Source: Bimastos eiseni
Taxonomy: Eukaryota > Annelida > Clitellata > Crassiclitellata > Lumbricidae
Direction of reading: 5' to 3'
DNA length: 64,000 nt
Assembly: GCA_959347315.1 (NCBI GenBank)
Contig: OY365806.1
Span: 33,410,054-33,474,053, forward strand
Each line of letters opens with the position of its first letter. Position 1 is the first letter of the stretch. Under the pieces are notes generated by a model that saw nothing but the letters and a program-made list of their open reading frames with translations, did not search any database and was not told where the DNA came from. This document shows, one piece after another, positions 25,700 to 37,600 of the stretch. The position numbers and the translations under genes are program-made.

Positions 25700-28600
25700 A
25701 TGGATGGATGGATGAATGGATGGATGAATGGATGGATGGATGGATGGATGAATGGATGGATGAACGGATGGATGGATGGATGGATGAATGGATGGATGGA
25801 TGGACGGATGGATGGATGAATGGGTGAATGGCTAGACAAATGGATGGATGGATGGGCGGATAGACGGACGGACGTATGGATAAGACGAATCGTCCATTGA
25901 TTCTGAAGGATCGATGGACGGATGGACGGACTGACTGACTGATGGATGACTGGACGGATGGACTAATGGATGGATGACTGGATGGATAAACTGATGGATG
26001 GATGACTGTACGGTTATACTGACGTGAGCGTAAGCCATTCCGTTTTGTCTTTCTTGTGGAGACGCTCCGCCACCGATCCATACGAAGCATTGTTGCGAAG
26101 TGTCCAAAATGAAAACATCCTGAGGCAGAAAACAATTTCAAATTAGAATCTCCTGTCAGATTGATATACCTATCCATCTGCCCTTTTCTGTTTGTGGATT
26201 CATTCTCAGTCTCTCAAACATGATTTGCATAGTATTTGACAGTCTGTCTATCCGTCAGTATGTCTGTCTGTATGTCTCTCGGTCATTGTGCACTGCAATA
26301 GAATTTGACACATTTTCTTTGGTACAAATTAAAGGATGCCTTTGCCTGTTAGTTGTTCTGTTATGCGTTAAACGTGTCTGTCTGCCTTTCTTTCTAATAT
26401 CTTTCTCTCGATCTCTCTATCTTTTTTGTCTGCCAATCTGTCTGTCTGTCAGTATCTGTCTGCGTGCCTACTCCTCACCTCCCTCAACAATAAACTTGTT
26501 TCTGCCATTTCTCATCAACAAGTCTCCTGTCTCTGCCTCCTTGATGTCTCTGCAGCCTTTGATACCATCGATCACAATATATTGCTCCAGAGACTGTCCA
26601 CCTGGTTCGGCTTTTCTGATACTGCTCTTCTCTGGATCCGGTCCTATCTATCTTCCCGCTCTTTCTCAGTAAAGACCTCGAGCACGTCATCTAAATCATG
26701 CCCGCTCACCAGTGGTGTTCCTCAAGGTTCTGTTCTTGGACCCCTCTTGTTCATCCTCTATACTACCCCCCTCAGTTCACTCATTAACGCATCCTCAGTT
26801 GGCCATCATCTATACGCTGACGACAAGCAGTTATTCATTTCTTTCTCTCCAACCAGCTTCTCCAACTCCATTGATAATCTTCTACTTGTCGTCACCCAAA
26901 TCTCATTCTGGATGACCTCAAATCTCCTCTGCCTGAACCCCTCCAAAACCGAATTCATTCTGATTGGCCTCCGTGAGCTACGGAAGAAATTCCTGATCCC
27001 TCTATTTCCCTCAACTTTTATTCTGCATCCACCCACACATTCACTGCAAATTTTCCTGTCCGCAATCTAGGCATAATCTTTGACCAAAGCCTTAGCTTCG
27101 CTGATCACATCCCCCATCTTTCTCGCTCTTGCTTCATGCACATTCGTGATCTTCGTAGAATCCGCCCTATGCTTGACTCCAAAACAGCATCAACAATCGC
27201 CACATCAATAGTTCACCCTAAATTGGATTACTCTAATTCCCGTTTCCTAAATATAGACACCACCCAATTAAATCGCCTCCAAGCCATTCAGAATGCTCTC
27301 GCCCGTGCTGTCAACAAGACCCAAAGCATCACCATATCACTCCTGCCCTCAAATCACTCCACTGGCTCAAAATACCTGAACGGATCGAATATAAGGTCAT
27401 TTCAGCCACCTACAACACACTGCAATCCTCACAGCCCACATATCTCCATCAGTTGTTCACGATTCGGCCACATCGTTCAACCCGTTCCTCTTCCACCCTC
27501 ACACTACTTCGCCCTCCCGTCACATCATCACTCAAATTTGCAAATCGCTCCATAGCCATTGCTGTCCCGCCTCCTTGAAACAAACTCCCTCCAGCATTAC
27601 GACAAATATCCGATCCGTCCTACGAATTTACAAACACTTAACCTCTAGCTCTCCCCACAGGTTTTTCACTCACAACTCAAAGCACTGCTCTTTCGCAAAT
27701 CCTATCCTGATTCAGTTTCAATTCCAAACACCGTCCACCTTAGACGTCTTCCTGTCTGTCTGCCTGACTCTCTGGATTTGACCCCCTGCCTATCGATTCT
27801 GTTGTATCTAAGTATGTCGATATCTAAGTATCGACCAATCAACAGAAGGCTATGCATGTTTAGACCTCCACAACATATCTGTCTACCTTTCAGATGCGTT
27901 TAGATAATGTGCCTCAGTTTATTTATACCCCGCTGTCGAAGTCGGTCTTTCTGATGTGGTCTTCTTTGACCTTGCTGAAGGTCAAGGACCCGGATGCATC
28001 GGAAACTCTGAAATTATAGATTTAAGCCTTGACTTCATTGACATGAATCATTATAGTAAATGTGTTTATGCAAATAATTTTAGATTCGATCGATCTATGC
28101 TTAACGAGACTAACTGTCATTGGTAAGAAAAAAGTATATTTAACAGGTCAAAAGTAATAGATAACCTTTCGACAAAACTGAGACAAAAACGTCTTCAGAA
28201 GGTCCTTCTCCAACGGAAGGGACTGTATACCAATCTAGCAGAGAACAGCAAACAGCCTCGTCGGTCGGTCGAACTGAGGCACATACTCGAAACAGCGAAA
28301 TATGAAGCTCAGAAATAGATAGGCAGAGGTTTAACTAACGCTGAAGATTTATCTAGCCTTAACTAAGCCAAGAAAATACAGAGAACCCGCAAACTGACTT
28401 CACTTTTCAACTATATCTGAACCAAAACGTTTTGACCGTCTCACCGTCTGGTTTCCAGTCGTTTTACTGTACGCCTCTCTCCTTGGATTAAACCCAACGT
28501 ATTGACTGAATAGACCATGTTTTGGGCTGTCCAGTTTCACGATAAAAGTGTAATGGTCGGCGATTTCTTGCTACAGTTCATGATAGAAAGTAAGGTAAAG

Positions 28601-31600
28601 GCGCTAGGTAAATGTCCAGTTATCTGTTGTCCCGCGCGCGTGTGTGTGCTGTGCACGCGCGTTAACTGCGCAGTTTAATATATTGGCACAAATCTACATT
28701 GGTCTCAAGGGGAAACGTTACGCAGACCCAGGTGTGATCAAAATCACCCACAGAGCGTTACATAAACTGCGTGGCACAGTGGCCTATCGGTTAGAGCGGT
28801 CAGCCCGTAACGCTCAGTGTGCGCTGAGTGAGCGGGTTTGAGCCTCGTCCGGGACGTCAGTCACTGTGTAGGGACCTTGAGCAAGTCCTTCGCGCACAAT
28901 TGCTTTGAAGTACAACTGCAATTGAGCCGTTGAGGCGTGTGTATGCACTTCTGAGCAAAAAACGTTTGAAGAAGGGCGGTATCAAATTTCGGTAATAAAT
29001 TTAACTATTACATTTGCGCTATGCAAGCCCTAGGACGAAGGAAAGGTAAACAACCTGAAGAGTAGTTTTCTTTCGTTCTGCATCTTAGCTTCCTGGTTGA
29101 AGTTATCGTCCTCTTCCTCACCATCATCATTTGCATCGGTGTCATCAAGGGTTTTGTAGAACGGATGCTAAAGGGGATGAGAGAAACAGCGCTGTTTCAT
29201 TAAGCGCTCTTGGTGAAGAAGGTGAGGAGGAGAAGAAGAAAAAAACAAGAAAAGGACGATGAGAAAGAATTCGAAGAAGAAGAAGAAGAAGCAGTATGCG
29301 ATGAAAACTGTGTAGACGTAAACGCCGAAGATGATGACTGCAATCAAGTGTGATGAATAATTATTGTATTAATTGATAGTCAATAGCTTCATGGATTGAT
29401 AAATTATGACGCATAATATGAGACTCACTGATTGTGATCATCACATCATCACGAAGCGATGACAGATATTCAGAAAGACAGAGAGACAGAGTGAAAGACA
29501 GAGAGACAGAGTGAAAGACAGAGAGACAGAGTGAAAGACAGAGAGACAGAGTGAAAGACAGAGAGACAGAGTGAAAGACAGAGAGACAGAATGAAAGACA
29601 GAGAGACATAGTGAAAGACAGAAAGACAGAGTGAAAGACAGAGAGACAGAGTGGATGGAACGGAGACGATAGGAAATGACAAAGAGACATACGCATGACG
29701 ACATGAAATCTTCGTCCAATGTTTCAGATCTGGTATTCCCTCTCTCCGATTTCATGGCGCACAAGACCATCATGGCCTAACAGACAGACAGATGGATAAA
29801 ACACAGCCATCAATCAATCAATCATTAAAATGAGTGAAAACATCGCCTTCTACGCTGAATTGTGTCTCCTGCATGGAGCGGCCCTAAACCTACGACCATT
29901 ATTATGTAGGCCCACACCTTCCCTCTCCTGCCCTCCCCCACTTCTCTGTCAACTCCCCGTTTCAAATCGAGTGGCTACTTGTTTTTGAGAATAAGGATCC
30001 CAGACGGGCCATGATGTCTTCGCTATTTCATTCATGTATTCATTAATTCATTAATTCATCCATTTATTCTTGCGATCATCGATTCACTCAGATAACTTTT
30101 CTAGCACCCCTCCAAGTCACCTACTAAGAGTCGCTCCCAACCCAAATCCGGTGATAAAGGACAGTTTTCAGATGCTTGTAAAATGTGTGCATAGTCTATG
30201 GCAAATAGCCCACAGATTTATAGGAAGGTCATTTCACGATGTTGGTCTAACCCAGGGTTTTTATTGTCAAATTTGAATTGGGGCGGAGGTGAAAAAATCA
30301 CGTGTACAAATATTACGACAAGAATTTGTACATACCTAAAATTGGTGTATGGGCAAAATTGTAGAGGTTAACTGTGGGTGTGCGTGCCACTGAAAGCTGA
30401 TCTGGGGTTAGCTTGACCCACAAGGTAATTGACCCCAAAGCAATTTTTGAGAATTAACAGGCGGTCTTAAAAATTGAACTGGGGGTTGAACCTTCTCAAC
30501 CCTACGACAATTCAATCACTGGTCCAACCACAAGGTTGCGTCTTTGAAGTGCGCACAAGAGGTACTACAAGTTTACATCGAAATGAAGAGCGATGATTTC
30601 CGAATCCAGCCAAGCATGAGACGGGGAAAAAGCTAACGAAAATAGGCTGAAGCTTTTTCTAACCGTCACCACCAAACCTAGACCGAAATCTTAAATTCAA
30701 TACCCTGGGGAAAACGTCAGGAAATTGATGGAACAAATAACGAATATCACGATATAACAAAAACTGTCGGGGAGAAAAAAATATTCTGAAAACCACCAAT
30801 AATTCGCCACTAACTAATCACGCGCGCCCAGGCGGTGTTTGGGGCGGTGTTTGGGGCGGTGTTTGGGGCGGTGTTTGGGGCGGTGTTTGGGGCGGTGTTT
30901 GGGGCGGTGTTTGGGGCGGTGTTTGGGGCGGTGTTTGGGGCGGTGTTTGGGGCGGTGTTTGGGGCGGTGTTTGGGGCGGTGTTTGGGGCGGTGTTTGGGG
31001 CGGTGTTTGGGGCGGTTTTTGGAATTTAGTCGTGCCTCGGTTTACAAATTTTCTCTTGATGATTTGTTGGGAGGCGTACGTCAAAGACATGGGTAGTCGA
31101 TGTGATTTGCATGAACGTGGTTTGCTCAATAAGTTGACGTTTGTTTAGGGTGGTGGGATCATGTCGAGCTCATTGCAATCGCGATAAGCGATTATGAAAT
31201 CGGTGGGTAGGACTAGGTTGGGTGGGTAGGACTATGGTGGGTGGCTACTTATGACTGACCTTAAAGCGTTCGTTCTTATTGCTTCCAGCTCCGTTCCATT
31301 GGTAGATCGTTGTGCCAAGGTCAAGCAAGTAGACATCAGTCGGGTCAAGCTTCGATCGACGTCGAGGGACCTGAATGAGATAATTATCAACACCGCTCGA
31401 ATACCATGTGCGAAACGTAGCAGTCTTAACTGTGAATAATTCCATTAATTCCCATCAATAGTTAGTAACTTCTTAGCGCAAATGATTAGTAACGTATCGC
31501 AATGATTTTGTAAAATGTGAAAAGCATCAGTTGATGGCGGCACAACAACAAATATCCGTAATTATTCAGTGAATATCCAGAAGGTCAATTCACATAAGCC

Positions 31601-34600
31601 AATAATTGTGGTCTGCCAGGTCGAGTTTAATGGGTCTATAGATTTGAAATAAAACCACAGCACACGCTTAAGCAAAGTCGTCTGTTCTTGTTTTGACGCG
31701 TCAGTATTATCTTTATAGTAGGTGTATTGAACCCTTTGGAGTTTACGCATGTGTGACTTTTAATGGCGAGTTACAGCAATCAAAGTGACTCGAAACCAAT
31801 GCGTTTGTCAATCACCCGACCATGGGGAACTCCACATGTCATCAAAGCAAAGAAAAGGCATTCATATACGCTGTTTCAGAGCGTTGACTCAATCAGTGAC
31901 GAACTTATTCAAACTCCAAACTCTCCGAGCCGAGCTGGAGACGATGTAAAAATAGGAGGATAATTCACTATATGAGACGTTGAGAATATCCGATTGTAGC
32001 CGAATCGATCATTCCCAATAGATCAACCTCGAGATTCATTATCAACTCAAGTGGGTCATAAATTCCCATTGAATCAGTATAATCCAAAATAGATCATGAT
32101 CGTTTTGCATGAATTCAAAATATAGGCCCATCGATTGTAGCCCTTCTAAATCATTCAGAGTAGATCCGAGTTATTCCGACTAATGACGATCCATCCAAAA
32201 TCAGCCTACTTTGATTTATTCCGATTAGATCGGTCAGAATTTCTTACCTCCATGACGACAACGTTCTTCTTATCCCCGCAGAAGTGAAGAAGCCTAGGAC
32301 GATACTTTGCTGGTTCCACATGACGAAATCCACTCTCAGCTCCACCCTCCATAATCCTATATTAATAACTTTATTTTTAAATAGAAATATTTCAATCAAT
32401 CAATAAAATTTAATATAGCGCCCCATCAAGATATCTACTCAGAGGCGCTCCCGGTCTGACTACGTCTAAGAAGGTTTCAGTAATGAGAAGAATGAGATGA
32501 GAATGAGGATGAACGCAGATGAGGTTTTAAGTAGAAGGTGTCTGTAGAACTATTAAAAGAAAATAACTCTGATTAGCCTAATAGAACCAGAATCAATGTA
32601 CCAGCTGTACACAATTTATCGCGTGTATATATATCTGACTGGTTGGTCACAACAGTCTGTCTGTCTGTCTGTCTGTCTTTCTCTTCGTCCTTTCGTTCGC
32701 TGTCTGTTTGTTTGTCCGTACGGCAGATGTCGTGATGATATGTTTTATATACTGACATGATTCCTTGCTTGAAGTAGCTCTTGAAGAGGTTCGATTCGTG
32801 ACCTTGAACCTCTCGATGCTGAATTGGCTTGTCTCCCAGGTAAATGTCCAGTTCGACTGTCTTATAGGCTGCAGTTCCATATTCATCCTGAGTAAATTAG
32901 CAATTTAGGATGTCCATTTAAATAATTAATCAGACGTGTAACTGGTTCTATATTGCTCATCAACTATTTTTTAGCATATAAATAGATCTTCATTTCTTAA
33001 TTTTATCTCTCCTTTGGATGTTTACCATTCTTATAAACAAAAAATGAACATTAACCAGGAACAGGCATTTTGTGATCATTGAAGCCTACAAAATGAATTG
33101 AAAACCAATCCATGAGTTTCTATTTATTTACTTATCTTTCTTTCGTGAAATGGATACAATGACATAGGCCATGAGGCCTGCTAGTTAGGCCTATAAATCT
33201 ATGTATTAGGTTTATAAACCTATGCCTATTATATAAGGCCTATACTGGCTAGAGACACCTGTGTGCTTTGGCTTCCGATCCAAAAGTGGAGGTCGTAAGC
33301 CAGTTCATCGCTGTTCGCTTTCGGGTTGTAAGTCTACAGAAATAGCAAAAGAGAAAAGAACAATAGAACAAAAGAACAGTATTCTGAACCCATTCACTGA
33401 AAATAAAACGTAATTAGAATGCAGGTGAGCAGACGTTAGGGCAGTGTAGAATGAGAGAGAATGGAATACAGTTGAATGGAGCAGATTTAACTTGCTGATC
33501 ATCAAGTGAATTATTAGGCTACACCATTCTCCGTAGGATTAGTACAAATAAAACCATTCTAAGTGAGATCTAAATTGCCTTGATAAGATTAACCTAAGTA
33601 CAATCAAGTGAATCAATCAATAGATTCGATTAGAGTTGGGACGCTTACGTGAAGTACGATGTAGGAATCACCGCTGAAAAACTTCCCATAATCCTCTTTG
33701 GGCCAGTGAGTCACTTTGAAGTTCTGCAACAAAGTGTGATGTGTTACTTATCATTTTTGACACACTGTCACACATGCTTACATCCTTTGATCAATACACA
33801 TAGATTCCTAAACCACCATCATAGTTGTCAGCTGCGTGAATACAATTTGATTGTCTCATCGATTCAAGACGCTCCCAAGACTTAAGATGTCGCTAAGCAT
33901 ATGTCTGGCTATAACAACTTGTGTTTATCAATTAATCAATCAATCAATCAATCAATCAAACAATCAATCAATCAAGTGTTTTATTGCCACAAGTCAAAAC
34001 GTCAAACGGTTACAGAATCACATGGTAATATTAAACGGGAATTTGACAAAGAACAATAGGGAAGTAAATCCCTAAGGGACCGAAGTCTCGCTAGAAGGGT
34101 ACCCATGCCGTGGTGAGTGAAAGTGGCAGAATGACAACTACATGTACAGACAGTTATTTGAAACTGCAGAACTGCCGGACTAAACTAGTCAACTAAGAGA
34201 TGCATGAGTAAAATTAATGCAGATTTCAACAAGACAATATTAATGTCAGTTAATTTGGGATATGATACGATTGCGCTTGAATAAGGATAGGTTAGGCAGA
34301 TAAAGAATTTCCTGTGATATCATATTCCAGGCCATTGGACCAGTGACAGTGATAGCAAATTGTTTCGTGCAGTTAGGCCTGTAGTTCTTAGAGTTACGTA
34401 GACTATAAATAAATGGTTTTAGTTTACAGATTGTAGAAAAGTTGTTATCAAAACACGGCGGCCGTAGACAGTTGATGTCCTTATGCATAAATTCATTAGT
34501 CTGTAATAGAGTTCTTTGTTTTGTATTTGGTATTCCCAATTTAAGGCCAGTGATGGAGGTTATTGACCTTACAATTGGTAATTCCAGAAAGACTATTTTG

Positions 34601-37600
34601 AAGGAGTTGTGAGCTCCTAAGACTAGACGGGTAGTTAGTGGCTCAAACCATAGTTATCACCATAAGCATATGTTAGCTCTATTGGGATGGAATAGAGAGG
34701 GTACCGTAGTAGAGACTGTGCATAAGTTCGGTTCTATATAATAGCAAGCAAGCAATACGTGACAATTACGCTCAGACTCTTTGCTACCTTGGACGATATA
34801 TTTTCTGTGTGTGTTTTCCAGATGAGTGACTGACCTATGAACACGCCTAAAAACTTGGTTGAGATAGTCCCTGAGATTGGAATATTTATAAATAAAGGAA
34901 TTTATGAGTTTCGAGGTCGTTTGTGGTGGGAAGCGAATGAAATATAACTAGTCTTCGCAACATTAAGAGACGGTTTACATTGCATTTGCGGTGAACAGAA
35001 CCAGTCGTTGATAGTAATCAGCTTCCGGTTGAGTAGGCAGATTTCAACGGTTATAAGAGGAGTTAGAGGAAATTATATTGGTGTCGTTGTCTAACAATAA
35101 GAAATGGATGAGCTTAGAGGCGTGTGACAGGTAGTTGAAAAAATCTCGAAAAGAAGGGGTCCATTGATGGAACCCTGTAGAATATCACGTGTAGGCCTAA
35201 TTAAAACAGTTGTGGACGAAATACCATTACAATAAGCCTACTTCCTTTGTTTATTAAGCGTTTGAGTGGGCCTGCAAAATCGTTCAAGTTTATGTTCTAC
35301 AAATATGACCACATTGATAGATCTAGTTTCCTTTCTGGAACCATACAAACTTGCTTTTCATGAAATGTATACAGATTGTTAAACATAGCCATTGTTTTGC
35401 CAGTAGCATAAGCAGCCTGTGAGCGAGGCATTTCTGGTCTGAAATGAATTAAAACATCTACGAAACGCTGTCTGATATTCGTCTAAATAGTCTGACAATG
35501 TTGTCGATTGAATCCGCCCGTTTAGAGTATATTACAATGGATGCCTTTGTAGATGAGTTTGACTCTTGACATGGAAATCGTATACTTACTCTTCATTAAA
35601 CTCATGTATTGTGTATGCTTTACATTTAAAAACAGTCATATTGTTTTCCAAAGTATCATATCATGAAGTTGTTGATGTGAAGAATTCATGTTGTTCCTAT
35701 ATATGCACATGTATCTCGTCGATGCCACTCAGTGCGGAGCTAGCACTCTCTGTTTCGACAAGACCTGGTATCCAAATGTCCCCTGTCATGTTCCTCGGTT
35801 CTTCTGTGACCCCCTCTCATGGAAAGCCTGGAGCCGCCACTGCATAGAATTACTATAATTTCATTTTTTTTAATTCAACTAATAAACATAACGGTCATTT
35901 CTTGCAGAAAATACTCTCATTATATGAGACAAATATAGAAAGACAACTAAATAACTATAGAGGGACGATTTTAGTAGGGGCCTACGGGGAGACTTATTAT
36001 CGCAGAGGGTAAAGTCTATTTCGGTGAGGGAACTTTGTACCGATGCAGTGTCTTCGGCGGGAGACATTATTTCGGCCAGTGGAGACTCTTTTGGGGGTAG
36101 ACTTTATACCACGACACCGGCTACGACACCGGCTCTTTGACAAAACTTTGTATCCTGGCATGGACACGTCTGCCATATGACCTTGTTTTATGGATATGTA
36201 GGCCTATGGATAAATAGGTGGACAGGTGTGCACTAAATTTTTGCGCAATTGAAACCTGGCCAGTGCGCATGAGATGAATTAATAAATAGTTGCTGGAAGA
36301 GGAGCTAGAAGTGGAAATATTACAACGGATTGATCAAAGAATGGGGGGAAATGTCATCTGGTCAAGCAGATCGAGTGGTTTTTAGTTAATGCTATTAACT
36401 TCTCAGTGAACGTAGGAATAACTGCAAGCAAACGCTGGGTCGATTGGTCAAGGTAAGACTCAAGGGATTTAAATAGGGAGTGGGGGAATTTATTCATCGT
36501 TTACATTTATAGAGTTAATGAGCCCGTCCGAATGTTTAACTTTAAGAATAAATTAATTCAATGGTCTTCCAAGTTTGTCTTAGGTCGTTGTTGTACTTAG
36601 CCTATTAAATGCAGTGGTGTAATCATTTTGTTTTGTTTTCAAGCATTACGTTTTAAATATCGGTGAAGTTTCGTTTATTTTTAGGAGTCTAGTTTTTGAT
36701 AAAGGCTGTATAAAGTTATGATTTGGTATTACAGGATCATAGGTGGGCAAGATTTATCCATGGTTGCTTGGACTTGCAGGACTTGCTGGCGGTTTTATTG
36801 ATCAACCGGACGGCTATGTCATAAGCACCTTTAATTTTAAAGCTAAATTATACCCTTGTTACTGCATTCTGTAAAGCTAGACCAGTCCATATATAGATTA
36901 TGAGTTCCTTAAAGCATGCCTGAGAAATGTAATCAGTACGTCTTACAGCCTCAGTGGAAGGACTTACTATAGAGTCGGTTTAAGGGGCAATTCAATCCGG
37001 ACGAGTATCGGTAAGTGGCCACAGAGATTGTCCATTATAAAAGTAGATTCGATAATTTTGGAGACACGTCAGATGCATAAATAATCGATTAAAATAGCCA
37101 CACAGTCGGTGATGTGTGTGGGCTGCAGCAGATATGCATACATATATCCATACACATATACATATATACACATATATACATATATGCATACATACATATA
37201 TACATACATACATATATACATGCATACATACATACATACATACATACATACATACATACATACATACATACATACATACATACAAACATACATACATACA
37301 TACATACATACATACATGCATGCATACATACGTACATACATACACATATATATACATATATGTGCAATGACAGGAAGGAAGTGCTGGAAGGACACATGAT
37401 CTCTAAGAAGTTACAGGCAAATTTAAGGTCCTGAGCTTTGAGGAGGTCTACATTGAAATAACTTATGATGTAAGTATCCCTGTCTTTAAGTATCAGAGAT
37501 ACATGTACATCCAATCGTCCGATTCTCCTTATAGATAACGCCAACTATGAATAATCCATTTTGTTAGCATACATTGACAAGATAAGCCTGTAAAGCATGC

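Noticed and set aside
24983..26177. 405-residue minus ORF rich in IHPS and similar plus ORFs rich in DGWMD
   Set aside because: Direct translation of the GATG/GACG tetranucleotide array; only the short stretch at 26024-26119 is a real exon.
29361..29773. Leu/Ser/Cys-rich ORFs ([10 protein letters not shown] repeats)
   Set aside because: Translation of the 20-bp repeat; the segment [16 protein letters not shown] at its edge belongs to a gelsolin exon instead.
30818..31129. PPQT-repeat and FGAV/GRCL-repeat ORFs
   Set aside because: Products of the 12-bp minisatellite, open in several frames at once.
36992..37544. YVCM and YIHT repeat proteins
   Set aside because: (ACAT)n microsatellite read in every frame.
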